Shown here: positions 24,626-33,102 of the stretch, piece by piece
Layout of the letters: the number at the start of each line of letters is the position of its first letter
Position numbering within the stretch: the stretch's first letter is position 1
Origin: Acidobacteriota bacterium
Lineage (GTDB): Bacteria > Acidobacteriota > Terriglobia > Terriglobales > Acidobacteriaceae
Assembly: GCA_028876335.1 (NCBI GenBank)
Contig: JAGWSG010000049.1
Coordinates: 1-40,205, forward strand
Direction of reading: 5' to 3'
Length of the DNA stretch: 40,205 nucleotides
The notes under the pieces: model-generated
Told to the model about the DNA's origin: nothing
The model's input: the letters and a program-made list of their open reading frames with translations, nothing else
Databases searched by the model: none
Made by a program: the position numbers and the translations under genes

Positions 24626-26265
24626 CCGCGCTTCTTGGATCCGTGGCTTGGGCGAGCCTTGAAGCCATAACGCTTGGCACTGCCCGCGCCCACACTGGCT
24701 GCACTGCGTGCCGGCTTACGAGCCGGACGAGCCGAGCGCGCGTCCACGCGGGAGTCCTTGCGGCCTGTCGCTGCAACCCGTGAGTTGCTCGACTTCACAC
24801 CCGGCTTGCCCGTGCTCTTGTGCCCGTTTGTCTTGCCCCAGGTGGAGGACTTGGTTGCCGGCTTGCCGGCGCGATGTCCGTTACTGCTGGAGCTGCCCGT
24901 TCCGTTCGAACGATGCGTACCATTGGAATGGCTCGAAGTCGGACGCGAACTGCTGCCGTGCGAAGATTTCCGCACGCTGCCGCTCTTCGGTTTGGCATTG
25001 CTCCAACGGGAGGAGCTGGCGCCGGGCCGTGCAGCTGGTGCGCGCTTGGCCGCTGGGCGGCTGTCATTGCTACGTGGGGCAGGGCGGCCAGAAGCATTGT
25101 GGCTGGGCCGGCGATCACTTGTCGCGTGCGCACCATTGCCATTGCCATGCGTATGAGAGCCGTTTCCATGCCCGTTACCGTTATTGAAGCTCGGCTTCGG
25201 CGCTGCAGCAGCATGGCTGTCTCCGGTTGCCGACGGTGCGGGAGCGCGATGTTCAACAGCTGGCGCCGCGTGCGACCCAATCGGCCTGCGCGGCTCAAAA
25301 CGGCCCGGATGCAACGGAGTGAGCGAGCGGGCGGGCGAGTGCAGCGAATGAGTCTCTTCCTCTTCGCTCAGGAAGAAGGATGCAGACGACATAGCTGCGC
25401 TTGAGTAAATGGACGAAGCCGGCGCAAATTCGGGCAGCGTGCCCGCCACATAGAAATGCGGCGAATGACCCAGTGAGATAGTGTGAACCTGCCGCGTGGC
25501 CACAAGTCCGCGAATCACTTCGCGCACCTTGCTGCGCGCAGTAAGAGGCGAGAGGAAGACTTCTACCTCTTCCATGCTGGCTGCGATAACTGCCTGCAAA
25601 TAGATGGAAGCAAGAACCGAAATCGCGGTCACCTGAGAAGTGGAAGCGCCTTCAGCAATGGCCTTCTGGAAGCGATGGCGCAGGAGCTGCCATTTGGCGG
25701 CCTTACCGGGAGCTGCGATGACAGGGATGATGCGCAACTGCTGCCAGAGCTCAGTAATGGCGCGAACCACGGCCGATTCAGTCACTTCACGGCCAAGGGC
25801 ATGCTTGAGCTGCGAGACAGTGGCGTCGCCCGCCTCAAGCTGCTTATAGGCCTGAATCGCCAGAGGCGAAACCTGACGCGAACCCGTCAACTGCGGGCTG
25901 CGACGCCAGTCGCGATCGCCGCGCAGAGCATACACGTAGGGCAAAACCCAGGAGGCCACCACAAAGTCGGGCTGCTCGCCCGGTTGGCCCAGCAAGTTCA
26001 GCCGGACTGCAACTCCGTCCAACTCCAAACGAACCAGAAGTTCTTCTGCCGCAGCAATTTGCTTCTGATTGGGAGCTTCCTCGTGATGGCCTGAAATTGC
26101 CTCAACAAATGAAGGCGTAACCGCGGAGGCAAACTGCTTTCTGGGCAGAAATAGACACAGACCCGTCTCCTCAATCCAAGTGCGAGCATCCTCGAAGGTG
26201 AGTGTCCCAAGACCGTTTTGGCGCAGCCTTTCGGCGCGCGCTGCTTCCAATTGCTCCGATGTCAA
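24622..26265 (-). CDS. Putative winged-helix DNA-binding protein (AlkZ-related) with long basic low-complexity tail
   Basis: This 547-residue protein has two very different halves. Residues 1-285 form a helical, winged-helix-like region (FEDARTWIEETGLCLFLPRK, LIIPV-type strands and TSQVTAISVLASIYLQAVIA) that reminds me of AlkZ/YcaQ-related proteins; this is tentative. Residues 300-547 are His/Asn/Gly/Ser and later Lys/Arg/Pro-rich (GNGHGNGSHTHGNGNG, KPARSAASVGAGSAKR), disordered and strongly basic, fit for nucleic-acid binding or condensate formation. The TTG start has GAGG seven bases upstream. The gene lies between mutL and cmk and overlaps cmk by four bases. A DNA-repair role is suggested only by the neighbour mutL. 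Confidence 0.7.
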   Translation of the reverse strand: MTSEQLEAARAERLRQNGLGTLTFEDARTWIEETGLCLFLPRKQFASAVTPSFVEAISGHHEEAPNQKQIAAAEELLVRLELDGVAVRLNLLGQPGEQPDFVVASWVLPYVYALRGDRDWRRSPQLTGSRQVSPLAIQAYKQLEAGDATVSQLKHALGREVTESAVVRAITELWQQLRIIPVIAAPGKAAKWQLLRHRFQKAIAEGASTSQVTAISVLASIYLQAVIAASMEEVEVFLSPLTARSKVREVIRGLVATRQVHTISLGHSPHFYVAGTLPEFAPASSIYSSAAMSSASFFLSEEEETHSLHSPARSLTPLHPGRFEPRRPIGSHAAPAVEHRAPAPSATGDSHAAAAPKPSFNNGNGHGNGSHTHGNGNGAHATSDRRPSHNASGRPAPRSNDSRPAAKRAPAARPGASSSRWSNAKPKSGSVRKSSHGSSSRPTSSHSNGTHRSNGTGSSSSNGHRAGKPATKSSTWGKTNGHKSTGKPGVKSSNSRVAATGRKDSRVDARSARPARKPARSAASVGAGSAKRYGFKARPSHGSKKRG

Positions 26266-26357
26266 AGAAAAACCTCGCTTCTAAATTGGCGCAGGGGATA
26301 GGCAGCTCGCTCACTGAAGGGCGGACCACTGCCACCGGAACCAATTCTAAATGCGAA

Positions 26358-28349
26358 TTAGATTCGATGGAAGGCCCGCAGGATCTCCTTCCAGGAATAG
26401 CGCAGCGCAATCGGCCTCCCGTGCGGGCAACTTGTTGGATGCTCAGTCTTTGCGAGCTCTCCCAAAAGCCACTCCATGCGCTGGGGATCGAGGGGCGTGT
26501 TCACTTTAATGGCCGAGTGGCAGGCCAGCGATGCCGCAATGCGGGTCTTCAGGGCTTCCAAATCCTCGTTTTGGCGGGCTTCTTCCGTGGGGCTTCCGGA
26601 CTGCTCAATCACCTCGGCCAGCATCCGTTCCAGCTCCCTGCCTTCCAGGCCCACAGGCGCAGACTTGACTGCAAGTGTTTGAGGACCAAAGGGTTCTACA
26701 TCAAAGCCGTTCCGCTCCAGCTCCTCGGCTATGCGCGCGAAGACTACCATCTGCCACGGCTTCAGCTCCACTAAGAGGGGCATCAGCAGCCGCTGGCGTT
26801 GGATGGACTCAACTTTTCTCTCGCGCAAAATTTTTTCAAATAAAACCCGCTCGTGTGCCACATGCTGGTCAATAATCCAAAGTCCGTCCTCGCCGGTGGC
26901 CAGAATAAATGACTCGCGGAGCTGTCCCAGCGGCTTCAGCGAGCCCAGATGGTTAAGCGTTGCCGCAGCCTGTTCTGCTTCCACCTGCTGCGCGGCCTGG
27001 GTGGCCTCCGCAGCCTCAGCAAGAGAAGCTTCTGGGGCTGGTCCATCCAGCAAAGCTGCGGCTGTCTGCTGCCAAACAGCTGCCTCAGCGCTAGAGGCAG
27101 CTGCCCCAAAATCCAGCCTGCCGGGAACAGGCGTAATGGGCTTTGGTGTCAGCTCGAAGGACTCGGCACCTTGCGCAGTGATCGGAGCCGATTCCGGCGA
27201 ACCCGGTAGGGGTGAAATGCCTGGTGGCATCAGTGACGGGCTCGCCACTGGGGCTGAATCAAGTGCTGCGCGAAATCCGGCCGCTGGGCGCGCCTCAACG
27301 AGAGCGCGCCGAAGGCTGTCGCGCACAAAGTCATGCACCATGCTCTGCTGCCGGAAGCGAACCTCGGTTTTTGCCGGGTGCACATTCACGTCGACCTCTT
27401 CAGGCGGCATCTCGAGGAAGAGCAACACGACGGGAAAGCTAGTGGGCGGAATGATGTTGCGATAGGCTTCCGTGATTGCGTGCAGCAGGAGCCGGTCGCG
27501 GATAAGACGCTTGTTGATGAAGATGTAGATCGAATTGCGATTGAGCTTCTGCAACTCGGGCTTGGAGTAGAACCCACTCAGCCGCAACATGCCCGGCGTG
27601 GGCGCCGGCTCATCGGGGTCCTTCTTCCATGGCGGAGGCTCGGGCAGGCCCACGCGCTCAAAGCGCGTCTCGGCAGCCACGGGCAACAACTGCTCCAGTG
27701 TTTCTTTACCGAAAATTTGATAGATGCGCTCCGCCGTTCGCGTCACCGGCGGAGCGGAGACCAGCGTGTGTGACGCAGACACCAGCTCAAAATGCTTTTC
27801 CGGATGTACCAGCGCGTAGTGTGTCACCAGCGCCGTTACATGCGAGAGCTCGGTTGACTCCGCACGCAGAAATTTGCGTCGCGCGGGTGTATTGAAGAAC
27901 AGATCCGAGACAGCGATCGTCGTCCCGCGAGAGAGCACGGCATCATCTACGTGCATTATTTTCCCGCCGGAAATTTCGATGCGCGTGCCGGCTGTATCTT
28001 GCTCCGTCGCGGTTTCAAGTGCGACGCGCGCCACTGATGCAATCGACGGCAGTGCCTCTCCGCGAAATCCGAGCGTCGCAATCGATAGCAGGTCATCGGA
28101 TGTGCGGAGCTTTGAGGTTGCGTGCCGCTCAAAGGCGAGCAGTGCATCATCGCGATTCATTCCATGCCCGTCGTCGCTGATGCGGATCAGCTTCCGTCCA
28201 CCTGCCTCCACCTCGACGCGAATCCGCGTCGCGCCGGCATCGAGCGCATTCTCGAGCAGTTCCTTCACGACAGAAGCCGGCCGGTCGACAACCTCACCGG
28301 CGGCAATCTGATTGGCAACGTGATCGGGAAGTACGCGGATGCGGCCCAT
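26358..28349 (-). CDS. mutL: DNA mismatch repair protein MutL
   Basis: This 663-residue MutL has the GHKL ATPase domain: NQIAAGEVVDRPASVVKELLENALDAG (7-33, written here as family landmarks NQIAAGEVV and ELLENALDAG), DDGHGM and GFRGEALPSI. A Pro/Ala-rich linker (about 340-465) leads to a C-terminal endonuclease/dimerisation domain with DQHVAHERVLFE, the DQHA(X)2E(X)4E metal site with Val in place of Ala. ACHSAIK, CPHGRP and the final FHRI follow. Nicking activity is therefore expected, as in bacteria without MutH. MutS is not in the window. A TAGGCT box seven bases before the ATG and no Shine-Dalgarno site suggest leaderless expression. Confidence 0.97.
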   Translation of the reverse strand: MGRIRVLPDHVANQIAAGEVVDRPASVVKELLENALDAGATRIRVEVEAGGRKLIRISDDGHGMNRDDALLAFERHATSKLRTSDDLLSIATLGFRGEALPSIASVARVALETATEQDTAGTRIEISGGKIMHVDDAVLSRGTTIAVSDLFFNTPARRKFLRAESTELSHVTALVTHYALVHPEKHFELVSASHTLVSAPPVTRTAERIYQIFGKETLEQLLPVAAETRFERVGLPEPPPWKKDPDEPAPTPGMLRLSGFYSKPELQKLNRNSIYIFINKRLIRDRLLLHAITEAYRNIIPPTSFPVVLLFLEMPPEEVDVNVHPAKTEVRFRQQSMVHDFVRDSLRRALVEARPAAGFRAALDSAPVASPSLMPPGISPLPGSPESAPITAQGAESFELTPKPITPVPGRLDFGAAASSAEAAVWQQTAAALLDGPAPEASLAEAAEATQAAQQVEAEQAAATLNHLGSLKPLGQLRESFILATGEDGLWIIDQHVAHERVLFEKILRERKVESIQRQRLLMPLLVELKPWQMVVFARIAEELERNGFDVEPFGPQTLAVKSAPVGLEGRELERMLAEVIEQSGSPTEEARQNEDLEALKTRIAASLACHSAIKVNTPLDPQRMEWLLGELAKTEHPTSCPHGRPIALRYSWKEILRAFHRI

Positions 28350-28356
28350 AGGTCTC

Positions 28357-28362
28357 AGCCTA
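28357..28362 (-). promoter_or_regulatory. Candidate -10 box (TAGGCT) of mutL
   Basis: TAGGCT ends seven bases before the mutL ATG. It fits only the T-A---T skeleton, and the -35 region (CTGCAC) is weak, so this is the least certain of the leaderless-type promoters. Confidence 0.3.
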
Positions 28363-28423
28363 ACGCACGTCCGCTCTTGTGCAGGTTGAAAACCGGGCCT
28401 GATTTGCCTTCTTTCCCAAACGC

Positions 28424-28450
28424 AAAAGTGCCGCCCGCGGCGGCACTTTT
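28424..28450 (-). terminator. Terminator between the 73-aa membrane gene and mutL
   Basis: AAAAGTGCCGCC and GGCGGCACTTTT form a 12-bp perfect stem with a three-base loop. On the minus strand it follows the small membrane gene by 20 bases and separates it from mutL. Confidence 0.8.
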
Positions 28451-28470
28451 GGAGAGAAAACTAAGGCTTT

Positions 28471-28692
28471 TTAGACGCCGACGCCGAACTCGCTGATTGG
28501 GTTCTCGCCCGCGTTGGAGTAGAAATCGTAGGGCGTACGCTGGCGGAATTGATAACGGTTCCGCATCTCGCGGCCTACGTAAAGGCCAATTGCTGCCACA
28601 GCCATACCGACCGAAAACCAGCCAATCACACGCAGCGCGTGGCTATCGTTCTCTTCCTCTACTTGCAAGACGGGTTCCAGTTCGGTTGACAT
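28471..28692 (-). CDS. Small single-pass membrane protein (73 aa)
   Basis: An acidic N-terminus (STELEPVLQVEEENDS) leads into one hydrophobic helix, about 20-40 (VIGWFSVGMAVAAIGLYVG), then a basic stretch (REMRNRYQFRQRTPYD) and a short end. The acidic side is probably outside and the basic side cytoplasmic. The start is unsure: GGAGG is 14 bases upstream of this ATG, and a further ATG lies nine codons earlier. No family is recognised. Confidence 0.65.
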   Translation of the reverse strand: MSTELEPVLQVEEENDSHALRVIGWFSVGMAVAAIGLYVGREMRNRYQFRQRTPYDFYSNAGENPISEFGVGV

Positions 28693-28862
28693 CAGGGGAG
28701 CACAGCCTCCTATCCGCATGATAGCGTACTTCGACCAAATCGCTCTCCCTCTTTAGGGTGAGAGGAATACAACTTAGGTACTTCTGAAACCTTTCACGCT
28801 TAGGGTCGCAGACTCGTACCAATCCGGCATCGCCGCATGCGGGCCACAGCATCCCTCGACCC

Positions 28863-29879
28863 CTAGTTCGCCGCATCCACGCGTACCAGCCAGGCCTTGC
28901 GCATCTCGTCCGGCAAAAAGCTTGCCTCCAGCGAGTTGGCAGCCAGGCACCGCAAATCCTCGCGCGTAAAGCCCTGCAGCTCGTACGCATTCACGTACTC
29001 GTCCAGAACATTCGCGCCAAAGAAGGCCGGATCATCGGAATTCAGCGTAACCAGCAGGCCGTCGTCAAAGTACCGTCGCAGCGGATGCGATGAGAATGAA
29101 GGACATACCCCCGTGCGCACATTCGATGTCGGATTCAGCTCCAGCGGAATCCGCTTGGCGCGCAGCTCCTGCATCAGCGATCCGTCGTCTATCGCGGAAA
29201 GCGCATGGCCGATGCGCTCAGAGCCAATGCGCAGCGCCTCCCAGATCGCATCCGGCCCTGTTGTCTCGCCTGCATGGTTGGTCAGCCGGAGACCAGCATC
29301 CCTTGCCTCGGCATAGAGAGCACGAAACGGCTTTGAACCGCAGCGCCGCTCGTCTCCGCCCAGGCCAATACCAACAATTGATGGATATTCATCGCGCATC
29401 TCCGCAGCCTTGCGAAAGACCCGTGCAGCTTCCACAACGGTGAAGTGCCGCACCGCGTCAAAAATCCAGTAGATAGAGAGCCCCAGATCTCGTTCCGCTC
29501 TCTGGCGGGCACGCTCCAGGCCCGCAAATATGGGGTCAAACGCATGCGGGTCGTGGTTGCGCCACATGTAAATGACGCCCACCGAGATATAGACCTCTGC
29601 ATGCACCACGCCCTGCGCGTCCAACTGCTCGGCCATGCGCCAGGCGGCAAGCTCGTAGTCTTCCGGATCGATCAGACGCTGCGTCACATTCCGGAATGCG
29701 TTGATGAACCCGGAAAAGTCGTTGAACTGGTAAAAGGCCTTCGCTTCCTCCAGCGTGAGCGGTGGATGATCGTGGCGGTGGCTCAGTTCCACCAGAGTGG
29801 ACGGCGCAATGGTGCCTTCAAGGTGCAGATGGAGCTCAGCCTTGGGCAGGCTGCGAATAAACTGCGCAATTTCGGTCAC
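28863..29879 (-). CDS. add: Adenosine deaminase family protein
   Basis: This 338-residue amidohydrolase-fold enzyme has the Zn ligands in ELHLHLEG (16-23), VGIGLGGDE, LTNHAGET with the catalytic Glu region, ERIGHALS and LNSDDPAFFG with the Zn-binding Asp. It deaminates adenosine, adenine or, equally possible, aminodeoxyfutalosine of the alternative menaquinone pathway; the motifs do not separate these. The GTG start is preceded by TACACT at six bases and has no Shine-Dalgarno site. The gene is alone on its strand between gaps of about 170-180 bases. Confidence 0.9.
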   Translation of the reverse strand: MTEIAQFIRSLPKAELHLHLEGTIAPSTLVELSHRHDHPPLTLEEAKAFYQFNDFSGFINAFRNVTQRLIDPEDYELAAWRMAEQLDAQGVVHAEVYISVGVIYMWRNHDPHAFDPIFAGLERARQRAERDLGLSIYWIFDAVRHFTVVEAARVFRKAAEMRDEYPSIVGIGLGGDERRCGSKPFRALYAEARDAGLRLTNHAGETTGPDAIWEALRIGSERIGHALSAIDDGSLMQELRAKRIPLELNPTSNVRTGVCPSFSSHPLRRYFDDGLLVTLNSDDPAFFGANVLDEYVNAYELQGFTREDLRCLAANSLEASFLPDEMRKAWLVRVDAAN

Positions 29880-29885
29880 ATTTTG

Positions 29886-29891
29886 AGTGTA
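29886..29891 (-). promoter_or_regulatory. Candidate -10 box (TACACT) of the adenosine deaminase gene
   Basis: TACACT ends six bases before the GTG start codon, again implying a leaderless message. The -35 match at 17 bases (CTGCGC) is poor. Confidence 0.4.
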
Positions 29892-30061
29892 TCCGCGAAA
29901 CGCGCCAAGCGCAGTCTCTCTTCAGCCGGAAAGAAAGCAGGTTTGCACGCAACGCTTTCCTGGCTTGAACCGTTTGCTCTGGGAAGCGTCAGGCAAGAAA
30001 ACAAAATTCAAGCCTCAACCTCGTCAGAAGCCCTCACGCGCGCCATTGGCCAGCGCTAACT

Positions 30062-30253
30062 CTATTTTGAGAACAAGCTTGATCCGCCTCGGTTGTAGAC
30101 CGTAGCCGCCTTGTGCGCGGCACGGTTGGCCATGCGATTCAGCTTTTTGCCTACAACCAGCGGCTTCTGCTCGTTGCTGGCAGATTGGGTTGAACTTGCG
30201 TTCTCAGGCTTTTTCTCGGGGGTATTCAGATTGAGTTGAAGGAAGGATTCCAT
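30062..30253 (-). CDS. Small hypothetical basic protein (63 aa)
   Basis: The protein begins MESFLQLNLN, has a Ser/Asn/Gln/Lys-rich middle and ends with a basic helix (KKLNRMANRAAHKAATVYNRG, residues about 38-58) and SSLFSK. AGGAGG lies eight bases before this ATG, a near-perfect ribosome site that fixes the start. No domain is recognised. It might be a nucleic-acid-associated or ribosome-associated small protein, but this rests on composition only. Confidence 0.65.
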   Translation of the reverse strand: MESFLQLNLNTPEKKPENASSTQSASNEQKPLVVGKKLNRMANRAAHKAATVYNRGGSSLFSK

Positions 30254-30363
30254 TGCCTTATCCTCCTGCTTCATTTTGACTCCATTTCGACCCTTTGGAG
30301 CACGCATTTTCAAAGAAAATTTTCGCCTGCACATTCCCCCAAAGTGGCCCTCTCCGGAGCCTT

Positions 30364-30921
30364 TTAGTGCAGGCTATGTGTTTTCAACCATGTGCGTGTT
30401 TCTGCAAGCTCTGCTGGCGTAAGGGTCGGCGCGGCGCGCTTCAGCATTTCCATATACCAATCGACTTCCTGTGGCAAAACCGGGTAGCCGACATTCTCGT
30501 CCGGCTTGTCGTCCACGTAGGAGTTCACAATTGGCTTACCGTTCGGGTCGGTCATCACGATGAACGGAAAACCCGGCTCGCCTTTCGCTCCCAACTCCGC
30601 CCGAAGCCAGTCGCCGCCAGGTGTATCCGCGTGCTTCGGATCGCTCGCGCGCTCACCAACATCAATGCGCTGCACCACAAAGGCCTTGTCCAAGATGGGC
30701 TTCATGTGGGAGTCGTCAAGATAGCGCTCGTACATATGGCATGGTCCGCACCACGACGCGGAGAAGACCACCAACACGTTCTTGTGTTCGGCTTTGGCTT
30801 CCGCCTTGGCGTGCGCAAATAACGCCTTGGCCGACTCATTGGATGCTGCATGTGAAGGAATTGCGGCTACGCAAGCCAGCACTACGAGTGCGGCAAAAGA
30901 GAGGTTTTTGAACGTGAACAG
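30364..30921 (-). CDS. Secreted thioredoxin-like protein, probable CTG start
   Basis: This is a thioredoxin-fold protein with the redox motif CGPC (about residues 58-61) in VVFSASWCGPCHMYERYL, and the cis-Pro in GFPFIVM. Starting at the first GTG would leave only a stump of signal peptide (MLACVAAIPSHA). The frame continues upstream to a CTG that has AGGAGG exactly seven bases before it and gives a full signal sequence, FTFKNLSFAALVVLACVAAI ending SHA-A. No ATG, GTG or TTG lies between the upstream stop and that GTG. The protein of about 185 residues is probably a periplasmic thiol reductase or disulfide handler. Confidence 0.82.
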   Translation of the reverse strand: MFTFKNLSFAALVVLACVAAIPSHAASNESAKALFAHAKAEAKAEHKNVLVVFSASWCGPCHMYERYLDDSHMKPILDKAFVVQRIDVGERASDPKHADTPGGDWLRAELGAKGEPGFPFIVMTDPNGKPIVNSYVDDKPDENVGYPVLPQEVDWYMEMLKRAAPTLTPAELAETRTWLKTHSLH

Positions 30922-31021
30922 GGTCGTTCCTCCTCGAGAAAGCTTTTGACATCATCTTCTCCGCAAACTTTGGCGCTCACATTGAGAGCGGTCCACGTGC
31001 GGTTCAGCTCGATTCAGTCAG

Positions 31022-32572
31022 CTAGCGCGCCGGCGCAAACTCGCTGCGATGACGGCTGTAGAAGAAGTAGATCACCAGCCCAATAGCAAGCCAGATGAAG
31101 AAGGTCATCCAGGTCATCACTTCCAGGCCCATCATCAGGATGATGCAGAAGATGATGCTGAGGATGGGAAACAGTGGCCCAAATGGCGCGCGGAAGGCGC
31201 GTGGCCGCTCCGGCTCGCGATAGCGAAGCAGCAGGACCGCAATGGACACCAGCACAAACGCGAAAAGTGTTCCAATGTTCGAGAGGTTGGATACCGTTCC
31301 GATATCGAGCAGTCCTGCAGGAATGCCCACCACGAAGCCCGCAACCCATGTGGCCACGGCCGGCGTGCGGAACTCCTTGTGAATCTTGCCGAAAACGTCA
31401 GGCAAAAGCTTGTCGCGCGACATGGCGAACCATACACGCGCCTGGCCAAGCTGGAACACCAGGATCGACGAGATCATTCCCAGCATCGCGCCAATCAGCA
31501 CCACCAGCTCAATCCAGTGCAGAATGCCGCCGCCCTGCGCCATCGCCAGCCGCTTCAGCGAGTTCACTACCGGCGCACCGTCACCCATCAGCGACTGCCA
31601 CGGCACAATGCCACTCAGCACAATGGCCACGCCGCTATAAAGCAGCGTGCATGCAATCAGTGTGGCCAGGATGCCGAAGGGCAAATCACGCTGCGGCTTT
31701 TTGCACTCTTCCGCCGCCGTTGAAACCGAATCAAACCCAATGTAGGTGAAGAAAATAATCGATCCGCCCGACAGCATACCCGTCCACCCATTTGGCGCAA
31801 ACGGATGCCAGTTGATGGGATGGACAAAATTTGCCGCGGCAAAAATAAATGTCAGAATCGCGATGATCTTCACCAGTACCAGGATGTTGTTCGTGCGTGC
31901 CGACTCGCGAATGCCGCGCACGAGCACCACGGTGAGAATCATGACGATGAGAAACGCGGGGATGTTGAAGCCGAAATGCCACCCAGGCGCGTAGAGATCT
32001 CTGCCGGAAAAATCCTGCAAGCCCGTCGGCAGATAGGCCGGCGAAATCCATTCAAGCGGCGGCTTCCAGCCAATCCACTCCAGCAGCGCCTCAATATGAG
32101 CGGCAAAGCCCACGCTCACGCTCATATTGCTGAAGGCATATTCCAGAATCAGATCCCAGCCGATAATCCACGCCACCAGCTCGCCCAGCGTTGCATAGGT
32201 GTACGTATACGCAGAGCCCGCAATCGGAATCATGGACGCCAGTTCCGCATAGCAAAGACCGGTGAACACGCAGACAATGGCCACCATGACCAATGAGACT
32301 GCCAGCGCCGGACCGGCGCCGGGCCTTCCAGCCATGGGCGTCTGGGTCAGCAGATAGTGAATCAGTGGCGTGTTTTCAATCGATGGCGCGGAAAACTTCT
32401 GCCCCGCCATGGCCGTGCCAATCACCGTAAAGATGCCCGAACCAATGACTGCACCAATGCCCAGTGCGGTAAGCGACCATGGTCCGAGCGTCTTTTTGAG
32501 CGCGTGTTCCGGGTCTTCCGATTCCCGGATCAGCTTGTCAATGGACTTGCGGGCAAACAGTTGGCTGGCCAG
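31022..32572 (-). CDS. APC-family amino acid permease, probable CTG start
   Basis: This permease of about 516 residues has 12 predicted membrane helices and belongs to the cationic-amino-acid/YfnA-type branch. The first in-frame ATG/GTG/TTG (GTG, 32425) falls in the middle of helix 1 and would remove the substrate-binding GIGAVIGSGIF motif. The frame extends 49 codons further to CTG behind AGGAGA at six bases. The product then begins xASQLFARKSIDKLIRESED and KKTLGPWSLTALGIGA, which is the usual start of this family. FFTYIGFDSVSTAAEE is the helix 6 motif. It likely imports amino acids by proton symport. No partner genes adjoin. Confidence 0.9.
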   Translation of the reverse strand: MASQLFARKSIDKLIRESEDPEHALKKTLGPWSLTALGIGAVIGSGIFTVIGTAMAGQKFSAPSIENTPLIHYLLTQTPMAGRPGAGPALAVSLVMVAIVCVFTGLCYAELASMIPIAGSAYTYTYATLGELVAWIIGWDLILEYAFSNMSVSVGFAAHIEALLEWIGWKPPLEWISPAYLPTGLQDFSGRDLYAPGWHFGFNIPAFLIVMILTVVLVRGIRESARTNNILVLVKIIAILTFIFAAANFVHPINWHPFAPNGWTGMLSGGSIIFFTYIGFDSVSTAAEECKKPQRDLPFGILATLIACTLLYSGVAIVLSGIVPWQSLMGDGAPVVNSLKRLAMAQGGGILHWIELVVLIGAMLGMISSILVFQLGQARVWFAMSRDKLLPDVFGKIHKEFRTPAVATWVAGFVVGIPAGLLDIGTVSNLSNIGTLFAFVLVSIAVLLLRYREPERPRAFRAPFGPLFPILSIIFCIILMMGLEVMTWMTFFIWLAIGLVIYFFYSRHRSEFAPAR

Positions 32573-32716
32573 AGCAGTTCTCCTGTGCGTGCAGAGTTGT
32601 GATCTGTGAAAGTCGTGCGAGGTCTTTGTGGCAGTGTACCGAGTGAGGTTTCGTTTGTGGAAGCCTGAGTTTTCCTGAAACAGACCACCTGACCTTGCGC
32701 TGCCCTGAAAAAGCAG

Positions 32717-32742
32717 AAGGCCGGCTGCAGTGAGCCGGCCTT
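32717..32742 (-). terminator. Terminator after the small basic gene
   Basis: AAGGCCGGCT pairs with AGCCGGCCTT (10 bp, loop of six). On the minus strand it is followed by CTGCTTTTT. It lies 28 bases after the basic-protein stop. Confidence 0.75.
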
Positions 32743-32770
32743 GCTGAAATGCACAAGATGCGCGCGAACC

Positions 32771-32926
32771 TTAACGCTTCGACTGGCCGCGTGCCAACTT
32801 TTTGACCTTCTTCTTATTGGAGCCGCGCGGCGTGGTGCGCTTGGCCTTGGGTGCGGCCTTCTTGCGGGCTGCACGCTTTACCTTCTTGCGCTCAATCTTG
32901 TCTTCAACCTTTTTCGTATCTGCCAC
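32771..32926 (-). CDS. Very basic small protein (51 aa)
   Basis: More than a third of the residues are Lys or Arg (ADTKKVEDKIERKKVKRAA, then KKAAPKAKRTTPRG and NKKKVKKLARGQSKR). The GTG start has AGAGGA eight bases upstream; a TTG 11 codons earlier lacks such a site. No fold is recognised. Nucleic-acid or ribosome binding is likely from composition. It has its own terminator. Confidence 0.65.
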   Translation of the reverse strand: MADTKKVEDKIERKKVKRAARKKAAPKAKRTTPRGSNKKKVKKLARGQSKR

Positions 32927-33055
32927 AGAGAAAATCCTCTTTCCATCAGCTGGCCCCAAAATTATCCCGCGGCGCGGGCAAGGCCGAGATTTATGGTAAC
33001 AGGGATTTGAAGGCGAACAAAGCGCAGAGGCACCGGGACTTGCTGTTCCAGACGA

Positions 33056-33084
33056 ACAAAACCCCGCTCGCGGCGGGGTTTTGT
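33056..33084 (-). terminator. Terminator after the Bax-inhibitor-1 gene
   Basis: ACAAAACCCCGC and GCGGGGTTTTGT form a 12-bp stem around TCGCG, 18 bases after the stop of the membrane gene on the minus strand. Confidence 0.8.
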
Positions 33085-33102
33085 CGTCCTTTGTACAGAT
33101 AG

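Noticed and set aside
24674..25404. Plus-strand Arg/Ala/Leu-rich frames opposite the basic tail
   Set aside because: They are created by the repetitive codons of the Lys/Arg/Ser-rich tail on the minus strand.
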